From contig SVIC01000009.1 in assembly GCA_015055515.1 (NCBI GenBank), positions 1 through 32,859 on the forward strand: 32,859 nucleotides of DNA, read 5' to 3'. The stretch comes from Clostridiales bacterium (GTDB lineage Bacteria > Bacillota > Clostridia > Christensenellales > UBA1242). Shown in pieces: positions 1 to 6,993 of the stretch. The notes beneath the pieces were generated by a model. That model made no database searches and was not told the DNA's origin. It saw nothing but the letters and a program-made list of their open reading frames with translations. A program made the translations under genes and the position numbers. The stretch's first letter is position 1, and every line of letters starts with the position of its first letter.

Positions 1-1260
1 CTTAATGAATACCTGAATAACGCTAAAGATTAACGCTAGTATATATACTCCTAATGTACCAAGTATAATATACATTAGCATATCTGGATCAGACAAGAAT
101 TCTAGTATAAAGTCGGTAACAGCGTTGCTTGGAATAGATTGGAATACGAAATGACTAAGTAGTATCGTTGCAGAAGCAAGTGTACCAATAATAAGCAATA
201 TTATAGCCATTACTCCGCAGAACTTATTATACTTTACCTTTTCTTTTTTCTTCTTTTGTGATTTCTTCAAAGAATCATCCTCTTTTTCTACCGTATCTGA
301 GGAATCACCATCTATACTAACGACATCTTTGTCTGCAATTACTATCGGATTAACATCAGATACCGAACTTTTAACCTCTTCTAATTGTGTAAATGGTACA
401 TCCTCTGGGCTAGGAACATTGTCTGTTTTTTCATCACCATAAGCAATAGGTGAATTATCTTCTGCCACTATTGTATCATTACTATCTTCTGTGATTTCAC
501 TATTATCACCTATTGTACCAATAGCAAAGCCTTCTGCATCTTCTTCGTTTTCGCCATAGTGAACTATGTCACTTTGCTTAATATACTCATCATGACTACT
601 AGGAGTATCATCTTCGAATTCTATTACGATACCTTCCCCTTCATCACCGCTATCGGACACAGTATCATCATCTTCACTTACAGTTTCTTCTGACAACACT
701 TCAGTTTGCTCTTCCTCGGCTGGATCTGATACAACTTCTTCTTCGGCTGGTTGTTCCTTAATATCAACTACATCCTCAACCTCTTCCTCTTCTGCCTCTA
801 ATTCTTCCTCTGATCTGATATCTTCCTCTACCTCTTCTTCACTATCCTGATCTTCTTCCTCAGCATCATTCTCTTCTTGTACATCAGTAGTCTCAACCTC
901 TTCATCCTCTTGATATTCTTCTATCTCATCAGAAGGCTCTTCTATCTCATCCTTATATTCATTGTCCTTAGAATTCTGATAGAATGCATTAAGATCAAAA
1001 CCATCACTATACTCTTCATCTGCAGGTGCAATCTCAATATCCTTTGTATATAAGTCATCTAGCGAGTTTACCTTGGTTAATACTTCATCACTATCACTTC
1101 TAGTATTTCCCATCTCCCTTTTTGCCCTCAAGGCACTGGCCATGGATGAAATATTGGATATTGCACTCTTCATACTAGCAGTCTTATCTACCACAGAGCC
1201 ACAAGTATTGCATTTCTTGTCGCTAAGACTTACTTCTGCGCCACATACATTACATTTCAT
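1..1260 (-). CDS. Zinc-ribbon, acidic-linker membrane protein (3' end cut by window edge)
   Basis: An open frame runs from ATG at 1260 off the left edge, giving 420 residues with no stop, so the C-terminus is missing. The N-terminus holds a zinc ribbon of the CxxCG...CxxCG type (Cys3, Cys6, Cys17, Cys20). Residues ~90-230 are extremely rich in Glu and Asp and likely disordered. A Lys-rich stretch (~331-345) is followed by two hydrophobic segments at about 349-368 and 396-418. The architecture suggests a cytoplasmic zinc ribbon tethered to the membrane through a long acidic tether. Such zinc-ribbon membrane proteins are common in Bacillota and mostly uncharacterised. The start is supported by GAGTG about 9 bases upstream on the minus strand. 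It has its own promoter and is not obviously joined to the spoIIP run upstream. I do not recognise a named family. Confidence 0.85.
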   Translation of the reverse strand, partial: MKCNVCGAEVSLSDKKCNTCGSVVDKTASMKSAISNISSMASALRAKREMGNTRSDSDEVLTKVNSLDDLYTKDIEIAPADEEYSDGFDLNAFYQNSKDNEYKDEIEEPSDEIEEYQEDEEVETTDVQEENDAEEEDQDSEEEVEEDIRSEEELEAEEEEVEDVVDIKEQPAEEEVVSDPAEEEQTEVLSEETVSEDDDTVSDSGDEGEGIVIEFEDDTPSSHDEYIKQSDIVHYGENEEDAEGFAIGTIGDNSEITEDSNDTIVAEDNSPIAYGDEKTDNVPSPEDVPFTQLEEVKSSVSDVNPIVIADKDVVSIDGDSSDTVEKEDDSLKKSQKKKKEKVKYNKFCGVMAIILLIIGTLASATILLSHFVFQSIPSNAVTDFILEFLSDPDMLMYIILGTLGVYILALIFSVIQVFIK

Positions 1261-1349
1261 ATAAATCACACTCTTTTTTTTTGTAATATAATAACAAAAA
1301 TATGTTACTGCATATTATGAATACACAAGCAACATACATTAGTTATCAT

Positions 1350-1379
1350 AGTATAACAAATTAATATAATATTTGTAAA
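1350..1379 (-). promoter_or_regulatory. Sigma-A type promoter for the zinc-ribbon gene
   Basis: On the minus strand, TTTACA (1374-1379) and TATACT (1350-1355) are separated by 18 bp. Each differs from consensus at one position. The predicted start near 1343 leaves a leader of about 80 bases. The -35 lies inside one arm of an inverted repeat (TTGTAAAA at 1373-1380, TTTTACAA at 1393-1400), which may be an operator or a weak end-of-transcript hairpin for spoIIP. Confidence 0.5.
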
Positions 1380-1415
1380 ATAAATACAACCCTTTTACAA
1401 TTTTGCAACATTACA

Positions 1416-2516
1416 CTATTTTCTAATCTTAACATATCTTATAACTACCCAAAGTATCGCCGTTATTGCCACACCCCAGATCAGTAGTCTGATTAGCGTA
1501 TTGGTATTATCTATATTATTCTGCGTTTCTTCGTGCCTTTGATCTAGAGCATCATTCACTGTTGGTGTATCAACGGTAGGCGTACTATTAATTGTAAGAT
1601 CACCAGTATCCTCATCTACCGTTGTGTTATAGAGTGCTGTATTTACTACCTTTGCTAGATTATCACAGCTGGCTAGTACCAATTCTTTTTCTATCATATG
1701 ACATCCCATCTCAAATAATATTGCCTTAGGATGCAAGCCTTGATTATAGTGCCCACTAGCATAATATATGTCCTTGAATAACCCAGGAGCAACCTCATTG
1801 CCTACTGTCATTAAGTACACTGCAAAGCTCTCATTTATCTCCATATTACTATTTGCTTTTCCAACCACAATACGCACCTTTGAAGCCTCCTTGCCGTCTA
1901 CCACACTTAAGTATTGCGACCTACTAGTTCCATCTCTATGTATGTCGAATATTGCATTCGGATTATATTCATTTATTAAAGATTTTGCAGTAGATGAACT
2001 TCTGCTATAAGCTAGTGTATCATGAGGAATATGCAATGTCTCATCTACATATACCTTAATACCATAACCATTTAGACTATTAGCAAAATATTTTGCTACA
2101 TCATGTATTCCGCCAGCACCATACACACTATCTACGCCATCTGACAGCCTATAACTCTCATCATTATGCGTCATATACATACAGATCGTTTTATCCATAG
2201 GTGTATATATAGGATTTGCCTTGTCAGATACACTAATATTCGGCTTTTGGACTATACCTATGTGTTTTGCAACACCCATATGCCTAACATCATCTAACTT
2301 CACTACTTCGTATTTGTTATAATCACTGTCTATATAATAATCCCCTACACTAGCCCCAGTTCTTTCGAACAAATACTGGCCATTCTCATCGTATATAACA
2401 TAATATATCTCATTATAATCTTCATTCATTGTTCCTTCAGCATATACTACATTTGTAATTGGCAAAAACATACATAATATTGCTATAACAATTACTATCC
2501 TATATATTACTCTCAC
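1416..2516 (-). CDS. spoIIP: Stage II sporulation protein P (SpoIIP), with an extra C-terminal membrane segment
   Basis: SpoIIP is the peptidoglycan amidase/endopeptidase that works with SpoIID and SpoIIM to thin septal wall and drive forespore engulfment. Residues 1-26 look like a signal peptide or signal anchor (hydrophobic core, then VVYA-E). The catalytic domain spans about 105-300 and keeps the family signatures: MTHNDESY with His117, the conserved AYSRS stretch near 169-173, DIHRD with His193, and LFEMG with Glu269, all expected metal/catalytic positions. Residues ~300-340 form a Thr/Asn-rich linker, and 341-361 are a clear transmembrane helix followed by Arg/Lys. Typical SpoIIP is anchored at the N-terminus, so the C-terminal anchor is unusual. 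The start overlaps the end of the upstream membrane gene by 17 bases, indicating coupled translation. Family identity is secure; the topology is inferred. Confidence 0.9.
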   Translation of the reverse strand: MRVIYRIVIVIAILCMFLPITNVVYAEGTMNEDYNEIYYVIYDENGQYLFERTGASVGDYYIDSDYNKYEVVKLDDVRHMGVAKHIGIVQKPNISVSDKANPIYTPMDKTICMYMTHNDESYRLSDGVDSVYGAGGIHDVAKYFANSLNGYGIKVYVDETLHIPHDTLAYSRSSSTAKSLINEYNPNAIFDIHRDGTSRSQYLSVVDGKEASKVRIVVGKANSNMEINESFAVYLMTVGNEVAPGLFKDIYYASGHYNQGLHPKAILFEMGCHMIEKELVLASCDNLAKVVNTALYNTTVDEDTGDLTINSTPTVDTPTVNDALDQRHEETQNNIDNTNTLIRLLIWGVAITAILWVVIRYVKIRK

Positions 2517-3081
2517 GCCTACTCCTTATTGACCTTCTAATCAAATATCTAATACCTACAACCACAGTACCTATCGCAAAGCAAACTACTGCACAATTAA
2601 GTAGATTAATAACATTCAACTCAACATACTCCAGTTCGTTGTACCAGAAAAAGCCTTCGCATATAGATATTATTGCAGTATATATCGCAACACCAAATAG
2701 CAACTGATGAAGATTGCTTGCAATAATTATTGTAGGAACAGCGAGCAAAGCAACAGAGAAATAAATATTGTAATCGATAGAATAGAATATATTATACTGC
2801 AAAGCAAACATATAAATAACGCCTACAAGTACAGCAAATATAATAGTAAAAGCAAAACTCCGCCTTGCTATATAGATAAAGGAATATGAAATCAACATGA
2901 TAATGGATGCAACATACAGCATATTGACCCTAACACCATCGGCAAGTATCACAGGATCAATAAAAATGCTGATAATAAAACTGACGATAATATATGCTAA
3001 TGGCCACATTCGGCTACTTTGCCTATGAAAAACAAATAAATATATCAATGCTATAACAAAAAAAATAATACAAAAAGGCAT
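2500..3081 (-). CDS. Polytopic membrane protein of unknown function, between nrdR and spoIIP
   Basis: About 193 residues, almost entirely hydrophobic, with around six predicted transmembrane helices and a short Arg-rich C-terminal tail (RRSIRSRR). I recognise no family. The ATG at 3081 is chosen over an in-frame TTG at 3087 because AGGAG sits 8 bases before the ATG but only 2 before the TTG. The gene starts 45 bases after the nrdR stop and overlaps spoIIP by 17 bases, so it is probably co-expressed with spoIIP. A partner role for SpoIIP at the engulfing membrane is possible but is inferred from position only. Confidence 0.8.
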   Translation of the reverse strand: MPFCIIFFVIALIYLFVFHRQSSRMWPLAYIIVSFIISIFIDPVILADGVRVNMLYVASIIMLISYSFIYIARRSFAFTIIFAVLVGVIYMFALQYNIFYSIDYNIYFSVALLAVPTIIIASNLHQLLFGVAIYTAIISICEGFFWYNELEYVELNVINLLNCAVVCFAIGTVVVGIRYLIRRSIRSRRESNI

Positions 3082-3096
3082 TATCAATTCTCCTAT

Positions 3097-3125
3097 TTTG
3101 TATTATTTTGCGATAAATAATATAT
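3097..3125 (-). promoter_or_regulatory. Possible sigma-E-like promoter ahead of the membrane gene-spoIIP pair
   Basis: On the minus strand ATATATT (3119-3125) and AATACAAA (3097-3104) are 14 bp apart. This resembles the sigma-E pattern (KMATAWW, 13-15 bp, CATACAMT) with about 5/7 and 6/8 matches. It would allow sporulation-specific expression of spoIIP independent of nrdR. In such AT-rich DNA a chance match is quite possible. Confidence 0.25.
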
Positions 3126-3126
3126 T

Positions 3127-3612
3127 TTATTCCGATTTCGTACCATCCACCTTAGTATTAATGTCATGCTTGAATTCTTCTAAGAACGATACAAAATGTG
3201 TAAGGTCAGCGAACTTGCGATAAACACTAGCAAATCTAACATATGCCACATCATCTAGCACCTTTAACCTCTCCATAACCATCTCACCAAGATCCTTGGA
3301 TGTAATCTCTTGATCCAAAGTATTTTGAATATTCTTCTGAATATCACTCACCACGATATCTATCTGAGCCATGCTGATGGGTCTCTTCTCACAAGCACGA
3401 AGAATTCCCCTCTTTAACTTATTCGCATCAAAGGCCTGTCTAGTGCCATCACTCTTTACAACTAATATCGGCATTGTCTCTATAGCCTCATAGGTTGTAT
3501 ATCTCTTATTACATCCTAGACACTCTCTTCGCCTTCTTATTACATTACTCTCATCACTATTTCTACTATCTAATACTTTGCTATCCGCATTTCCGCAAAA
3601 AGGACATTTCAT
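3127..3612 (-). CDS. nrdR: Transcriptional repressor NrdR
   Basis: NrdR represses ribonucleotide reductase genes in response to ATP/dATP. The 161-residue protein is of usual family length. It opens with the canonical zinc ribbon MKCPFCG (Cys3, Cys6; Cys31, Cys34) and the RRRRECLGC stretch, followed by an ATP-cone domain from about residue 46 to 136 (VVKSDGTRQAFDANKL). The start has GGTGAG about 6 bases upstream. It is divergent from the YlmC-like gene and is followed at 45 bases by the membrane gene-spoIIP pair. As I recall, nrdR and YlmC-type genes often sit together near sigG in Clostridia, so this may be a remnant of that neighbourhood. I see no convincing NrdR box here. Confidence 0.95.
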   Translation of the reverse strand: MKCPFCGNADSKVLDSRNSDESNVIRRRRECLGCNKRYTTYEAIETMPILVVKSDGTRQAFDANKLKRGILRACEKRPISMAQIDIVVSDIQKNIQNTLDQEITSKDLGEMVMERLKVLDDVAYVRFASVYRKFADLTHFVSFLEEFKHDINTKVDGTKSE

Positions 3613-3650
3613 ATTCTCACCACTTTCCTATGTTATATTAATCGAAGTAT

Positions 3651-3679
3651 AATATATTGAAGCTTCTTTAGTCTGTAAA
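3651..3679 (-). promoter_or_regulatory. Sigma-A type promoter for nrdR
   Basis: On the minus strand TTTACA (3674-3679) and TATATT (3651-3656) are separated by exactly 17 bp. The predicted start lies about 30 bases before the nrdR ATG. Confidence 0.45.
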
Positions 3680-3863
3680 CATATATCAACCTCTATATAT
3701 TTTGTAATTAAGTACACTTATTTTAACAGATATAATGCATTTTGTAAACATAATTATGTATCTTATAAAACAAATCGAATTTTGCTATCTTTTGGCAATA
3801 TTTGTTGAAAAATATGGTACTTTTTACATAAAAATAGCATATAGTAGATTAAGGTGAAATATA

Positions 3864-4211
3864 ATGCAAATATCTTTCTGTGAACTAAGGGCAAAGGAAG
3901 TTGTAAATATATACAACGGAAAACGCCTAGGCAATATAATAGACATGATTATAGACACACGCTGTGCCAGGGTACTTGGCATTGTTGTACCGAACTGCAA
4001 TGCAAAATTCAGCATTTTTAAGTCCAACAGCGATGTATTCATCCCCTACAATAATATAGTAAAGATTGGAAAAGATGTAATACTAGTAGATCTAAGCAAC
4101 ATCTCTACTCAAGAATTAACAGATAAGAAAGATAAGAAATATAATGCAAATAATATACCAAAACAAAATAACAATAATCAGGTGTACGATAATATAGACT
4201 ATCCACAATAA
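3864..4211 (+). CDS. YlmC/YmxH-family PRC-barrel sporulation protein
   Basis: A 115-residue protein whose first ~80 residues match the YlmC/YmxH PRC-barrel pattern: an ELRAKEVVNIYNGKRLG opening, IDMIIDTRCARVLGIVVP, then FIPYNNIVKIGKDVILVDL. The family is spore-associated and widespread in endospore formers, but its molecular role is poorly defined. PRC barrels usually mediate protein or RNA binding. The C-terminal ~35 residues (Lys/Asn-rich) are a low-complexity tail. AAGGTGA lies about 6 bases before the ATG. It is divergently arranged with nrdR and ends inside its own terminator, so it appears monocistronic. Family assignment is fairly confident; function is not. Confidence 0.85.
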   Translation: MQISFCELRAKEVVNIYNGKRLGNIIDMIIDTRCARVLGIVVPNCNAKFSIFKSNSDVFIPYNNIVKIGKDVILVDLSNISTQELTDKKDKKYNANNIPKQNNNNQVYDNIDYPQ

Positions 4212-4242
4212 TATCACGCAAATTGTGGATATTTCTTTTTTT
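4201..4242 (+). terminator. Rho-independent terminator of the YlmC-like gene
   Basis: A perfect 9-bp stem (ATCCACAAT at 4201-4209, ATTGTGGAT at 4222-4230) is followed by ATTTCTTTTTTT. The left arm overlaps the stop codon. Confidence 0.9.
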
Positions 4243-4268
4243 ATAAAAAAATTTTTCAATTAAAACAT

Positions 4269-4299
4269 TTGACACATGCTATATATATATATATATAAT
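4269..4299 (+). promoter_or_regulatory. Promoter of surface protein A with a TA-repeat spacer
   Basis: A perfect -35 TTGACA (4269-4274) and a perfect -10 TATAAT (4294-4299) flank a 19-bp spacer that is mostly (TA)n. The predicted start near 4306 leaves a leader of ~88 bases before the gene at 4394. Each TA lost or gained shifts -35/-10 spacing by 2 bp. At 19 bp it is suboptimal, and one unit less would give 17. A second TATAAT at 4368-4373 lacks a good -35. Confidence 0.65.
4280..4297. repeat. (TA)9 dinucleotide microsatellite inside a promoter spacer
   Basis: Nine uninterrupted TA units. The tract overlaps the first four bases of the -10 box and fills most of the spacer to the -35. Dinucleotide tracts of this length are prone to slipped-strand mispairing. 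Confidence 0.95.
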
Positions 4300-4393
4300 T
4301 TTATTGTACATATTGGGTGTATTTTTGTGTGTTTTTTATGTTTTACTTTTCCACAAAATATGCCATGTATAATAAATATATAAGGAGATACAT

Positions 4394-5533
4394 ATGAAAA
4401 CAAAACATAAAGTTGCTGTCATATCTATCATTGCTGTTATGGCAATTGCCCTAATTGGTGTAAGCATAGGTCTAGTACTGGTAGCACAACAAGCAACAAT
4501 GAACAACAGCATGACAGTGTCATATTCGGCAAATAATGTAGATGCTACAATTACTGCATCTGGTATTAATTATGCTACCGGAGAAGCAACAACTGGTGAA
4601 GATATTAAGTTGTCTGATGACACTACATCTAAGACAGTAGAATTCAAGGCTACTGATAGTGCAGCAGAGGTTGAAGCAAAAGGTACTGATGCTGTATCAT
4701 TCAAGGATACAGAATTAACTGCAAGTGGTGAGGCTGTATACACATTCAGCATTAAAAATACTGCTAACGCATCTAATACTAGTGTACTTAAGGTATTAGC
4801 AACATTCAGCAATATGAAAGAAGGCAACGAGGATGATAACATCACTATTAAGGTAGGTCCAACCAGGGCTACTGCCATATCTGCTATAACACTAGATGAC
4901 AATATATATTTCGCAGAAGTAGGTGCTGGTCAAGCAACAATTCAATTCGTAGTAATAATGAATGTAACCGATGCAACGCTAAATGTAGAGGACTTTAGTC
5001 TAGATATGGACATCAAGCTAGGATACGACCTATACGCACCATCAATCAATCCTATTGTGACTATAAACAACGAATCTAATAAGGCCATAAAATTTGATGG
5101 TTACTACGATAATACTATAGACGGAACAACCAAGACATTCTTAGTAGCACCTTATATTAGTACAGAATCAGATCCAATGTACATTTATCCAGATGTTGAA
5201 CCAGGAGATGAGTTTTATGTTCCAGTAGAAGATAGAATTGATTATACAGGAGCAATAAATTGGGCATTTGGTCTTGGCACCTATGATGAAAGTATACTTG
5301 AATCTAGAGACTATGATTTGAAAATCGATGTGATTATACCTGGTGACACTACTTATACAGCAACCAAAGAAAAAAATGAGTATTGGTCCGGTTATTTCGC
5401 AATCTACACCGACAAGAGTTTACATAATGAAAATGGTGGAATATACAACCCAATTGACTTTGTTTCAGTTGCAGGATTTAACTTGCCATCAACTTGGCCA
5501 AAAGGCATACAAGTAATCATCACAGTTATTTAA
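4394..5533 (+). CDS. Membrane-anchored surface protein A
   Basis: A 379-residue protein with a positively charged start, a hydrophobic segment at about 8-32 and then VAQQATMNNSMT. The rest is Thr/Asp/Asn-rich, beta-type and predicted extracellular. The first ~230 residues are clearly paralogous to protein B at 31036-32769: shared VLVAQQA, NNSMT, ANNVD, then TASGEAVYTFSIKNTA against TATGKAVYKFTVKNTA. The C-terminal third (~231-379) is unrelated to B. The conserved part loosely resembles the Ig-like beta sandwich of TasA/CalY-type proteins (hydrophobic leader followed by a ...TFxxKNT... strand), but I see no sipW gene and cannot claim the family. There is no LPXTG or C-terminal anchor. AAGGAG sits 8 bases before the ATG. 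It is monocistronic, with a (TA)9 promoter and a bidirectional terminator. Confidence 0.85.
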   Translation: MKTKHKVAVISIIAVMAIALIGVSIGLVLVAQQATMNNSMTVSYSANNVDATITASGINYATGEATTGEDIKLSDDTTSKTVEFKATDSAAEVEAKGTDAVSFKDTELTASGEAVYTFSIKNTANASNTSVLKVLATFSNMKEGNEDDNITIKVGPTRATAISAITLDDNIYFAEVGAGQATIQFVVIMNVTDATLNVEDFSLDMDIKLGYDLYAPSINPIVTINNESNKAIKFDGYYDNTIDGTTKTFLVAPYISTESDPMYIYPDVEPGDEFYVPVEDRIDYTGAINWAFGLGTYDESILESRDYDLKIDVIIPGDTTYTATKEKNEYWSGYFAIYTDKSLHNENGGIYNPIDFVSVAGFNLPSTWPKGIQVIITVI

Positions 5534-5543
5534 TATTTATTAG

Positions 5544-5578
5544 AAAAATCACGAGATTAAATCCCGTGATTTTTTTTT
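5544..5578. terminator. Bidirectional terminator between surface protein A and sleL
   Basis: A hairpin with arms AAATCACG and CGTGATTT, extended by G-C pairs around one A-C mismatch, has an A tract on its left and a T tract on its right. It can therefore terminate both the plus-strand surface gene and the minus-strand sleL gene. Confidence 0.85.
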
Positions 5579-5608
5579 ACTCCCAGAAGACATACCCTTC
5601 TGGGAGTA
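5578..5608. repeat. Second strong hairpin between the convergent genes
   Basis: Perfect 12-bp arms (TACTCCCAGAAG at 5578-5589, CTTCTGGGAGTA at 5597-5608) with a 7-base loop. It lies just downstream of the T tract of the bidirectional terminator and is not itself followed by a T run in either direction. It may stabilise a 3' end or back up termination. Confidence 0.85.
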
Positions 5609-5646
5609 AATATACAAATAGTTACACAAATTCTTCAAACAATACT

Positions 5647-6906
5647 TTATTCCATTATTTTATTCTCTAGCAGACCATAAGTATTAAATAAATAATTGAT
5701 ATTCCATATGCTAATACCCGCTAGATTATATCTATCTACTAATTGCAACTTTGCATTCAGTGTTCTTACATCCTCGAACCACACAACATGCTGATTGGTA
5801 GGTGTATAGTAGTTAAAGAATGGGGACATCGCTCTACTATCGAACTTAATAGTACTACCCTTCTCTCTTGCTAGATCTAGTGCTTGGGTATTACTAAGAT
5901 ATCTTGCTGGCTCGCCCTTGATATATGGCAATTGCCAATCATAAGCATAATTGGACACACCAAGTAGTATCTTATTGCTAGGAATTCGAGTTACTGCATA
6001 AGATATCACTTGGTCTATTTTATCTATTGGGGATATTGCCTGCGGATCGCCATACAGATACCCCCACTCATAAGTCATAATAATAACTATATCACTGACT
6101 TCGCCTATCCTCATATAATCATGTGCCTCATACAGTACGCCCTGCATATTATCGCTAGTCTTTGGTGCAACAGCAACTGCCAGAATGTATCCATTCTGAT
6201 GCAAAACAGTGCTAAGATTTGCTAGAAAATCGTTATACAACTGTCTATCCTCTGGATGCAAATATTCGAAGTCTACGTTAAGGCCATAATAGCCCTCTCT
6301 AGCCATTATATCCAGAACATTACTGACAAAGTTATTCGTGGCATTCTCTGATACAAATAGTTCATGAGCAATATCTCCACTGAAGCCATCACCACCAATA
6401 TTGGTCACTGTCATAAGAGGTTTGACACCACTATTTCTAGCTATATCTACATACCTACTATCATTAATAGGTCTTAGATCACCATCTGGCAATACCTCAT
6501 AACTGAATATACTAAGGTATGTAAGATATGGCAAGGTAGATTGAAGCACGCTACTAGTTATTCCAGGTAGCATATAACCATTAACAACTACGTTATATGG
6601 CTCCACATCATTCATTGGTATTATAATCTCTTGGCCAACCATAATATTAGGTCTATTATTAAGTGATGGATTTGCCTTATATATACTATCCACTGCCACA
6701 CCATATCGCCTTGCGATCATATATAGTGTATCCCCTCTTACCACTGTATATCTGATATTATCTACCGGTATTGCCAACGCTTGACCTATAACCAATGTAT
6801 TATTGGGATCTATATTATTCAACCTTGCAATACTATCCACATCAGTGCCATAGAACTGAGCTATCTGATACAAACTATCGCCACGCTTTATCTCATATAT
6901 TATCAT
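5647..6906 (-). CDS. sleL: SleL/YaaH-type spore cortex-fragment hydrolase (LysM x2 + GH18)
   Basis: SleL (YaaH) is an N-acetylglucosaminidase in the spore coat that degrades cortex fragments during germination. The 419-residue protein has two LysM repeats (about 3-47 and 51-95, each ending ...IPV/IPM) that bind peptidoglycan, then a GH18 barrel from ~105 to the end. The catalytic GH18 strand is GLNVDFEYL, with Asp212 and the proton-donor Glu214. Other family features are the LSIFSYEV strand, MTYEWGY and ISIWNINY. There is no signal peptide, as expected for a coat enzyme made in the mother cell. Length and domain order match SleL/YaaH. GGAGG lies 7 bases before the ATG. The gene is alone: a terminator separates it from the rluD-type gene upstream. 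Confidence 0.9.
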   Translation of the reverse strand: MIIYEIKRGDSLYQIAQFYGTDVDSIARLNNIDPNNTLVIGQALAIPVDNIRYTVVRGDTLYMIARRYGVAVDSIYKANPSLNNRPNIMVGQEIIIPMNDVEPYNVVVNGYMLPGITSSVLQSTLPYLTYLSIFSYEVLPDGDLRPINDSRYVDIARNSGVKPLMTVTNIGGDGFSGDIAHELFVSENATNNFVSNVLDIMAREGYYGLNVDFEYLHPEDRQLYNDFLANLSTVLHQNGYILAVAVAPKTSDNMQGVLYEAHDYMRIGEVSDIVIIMTYEWGYLYGDPQAISPIDKIDQVISYAVTRIPSNKILLGVSNYAYDWQLPYIKGEPARYLSNTQALDLAREKGSTIKFDSRAMSPFFNYYTPTNQHVVWFEDVRTLNAKLQLVDRYNLAGISIWNINYLFNTYGLLENKIME

Positions 6907-6963
6907 GTATTATCCTCCGCATAATTAATCTATAATAATATATGACAAATACAAAATAATGTG

Positions 6964-6988
6964 AAAAAAAGAGCACAACAATGCTCTT
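6964..6988 (-). terminator. Terminator after the rluD-type gene
   Basis: On the minus strand AAGAGCA (6982-6988) pairs with TGCTCTT (6969-6975) across a 6-base loop, and is followed by a run of Ts. Confidence 0.9.
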
Positions 6989-6993
6989 AATAA

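Noticed and set aside
3680..3863. NrdR boxes in the nrdR-ylmC gap
   Set aside because: AT-rich stretches such as CTCTATATATTTTG resemble half of the motif, but no pair with correct spacing is present.
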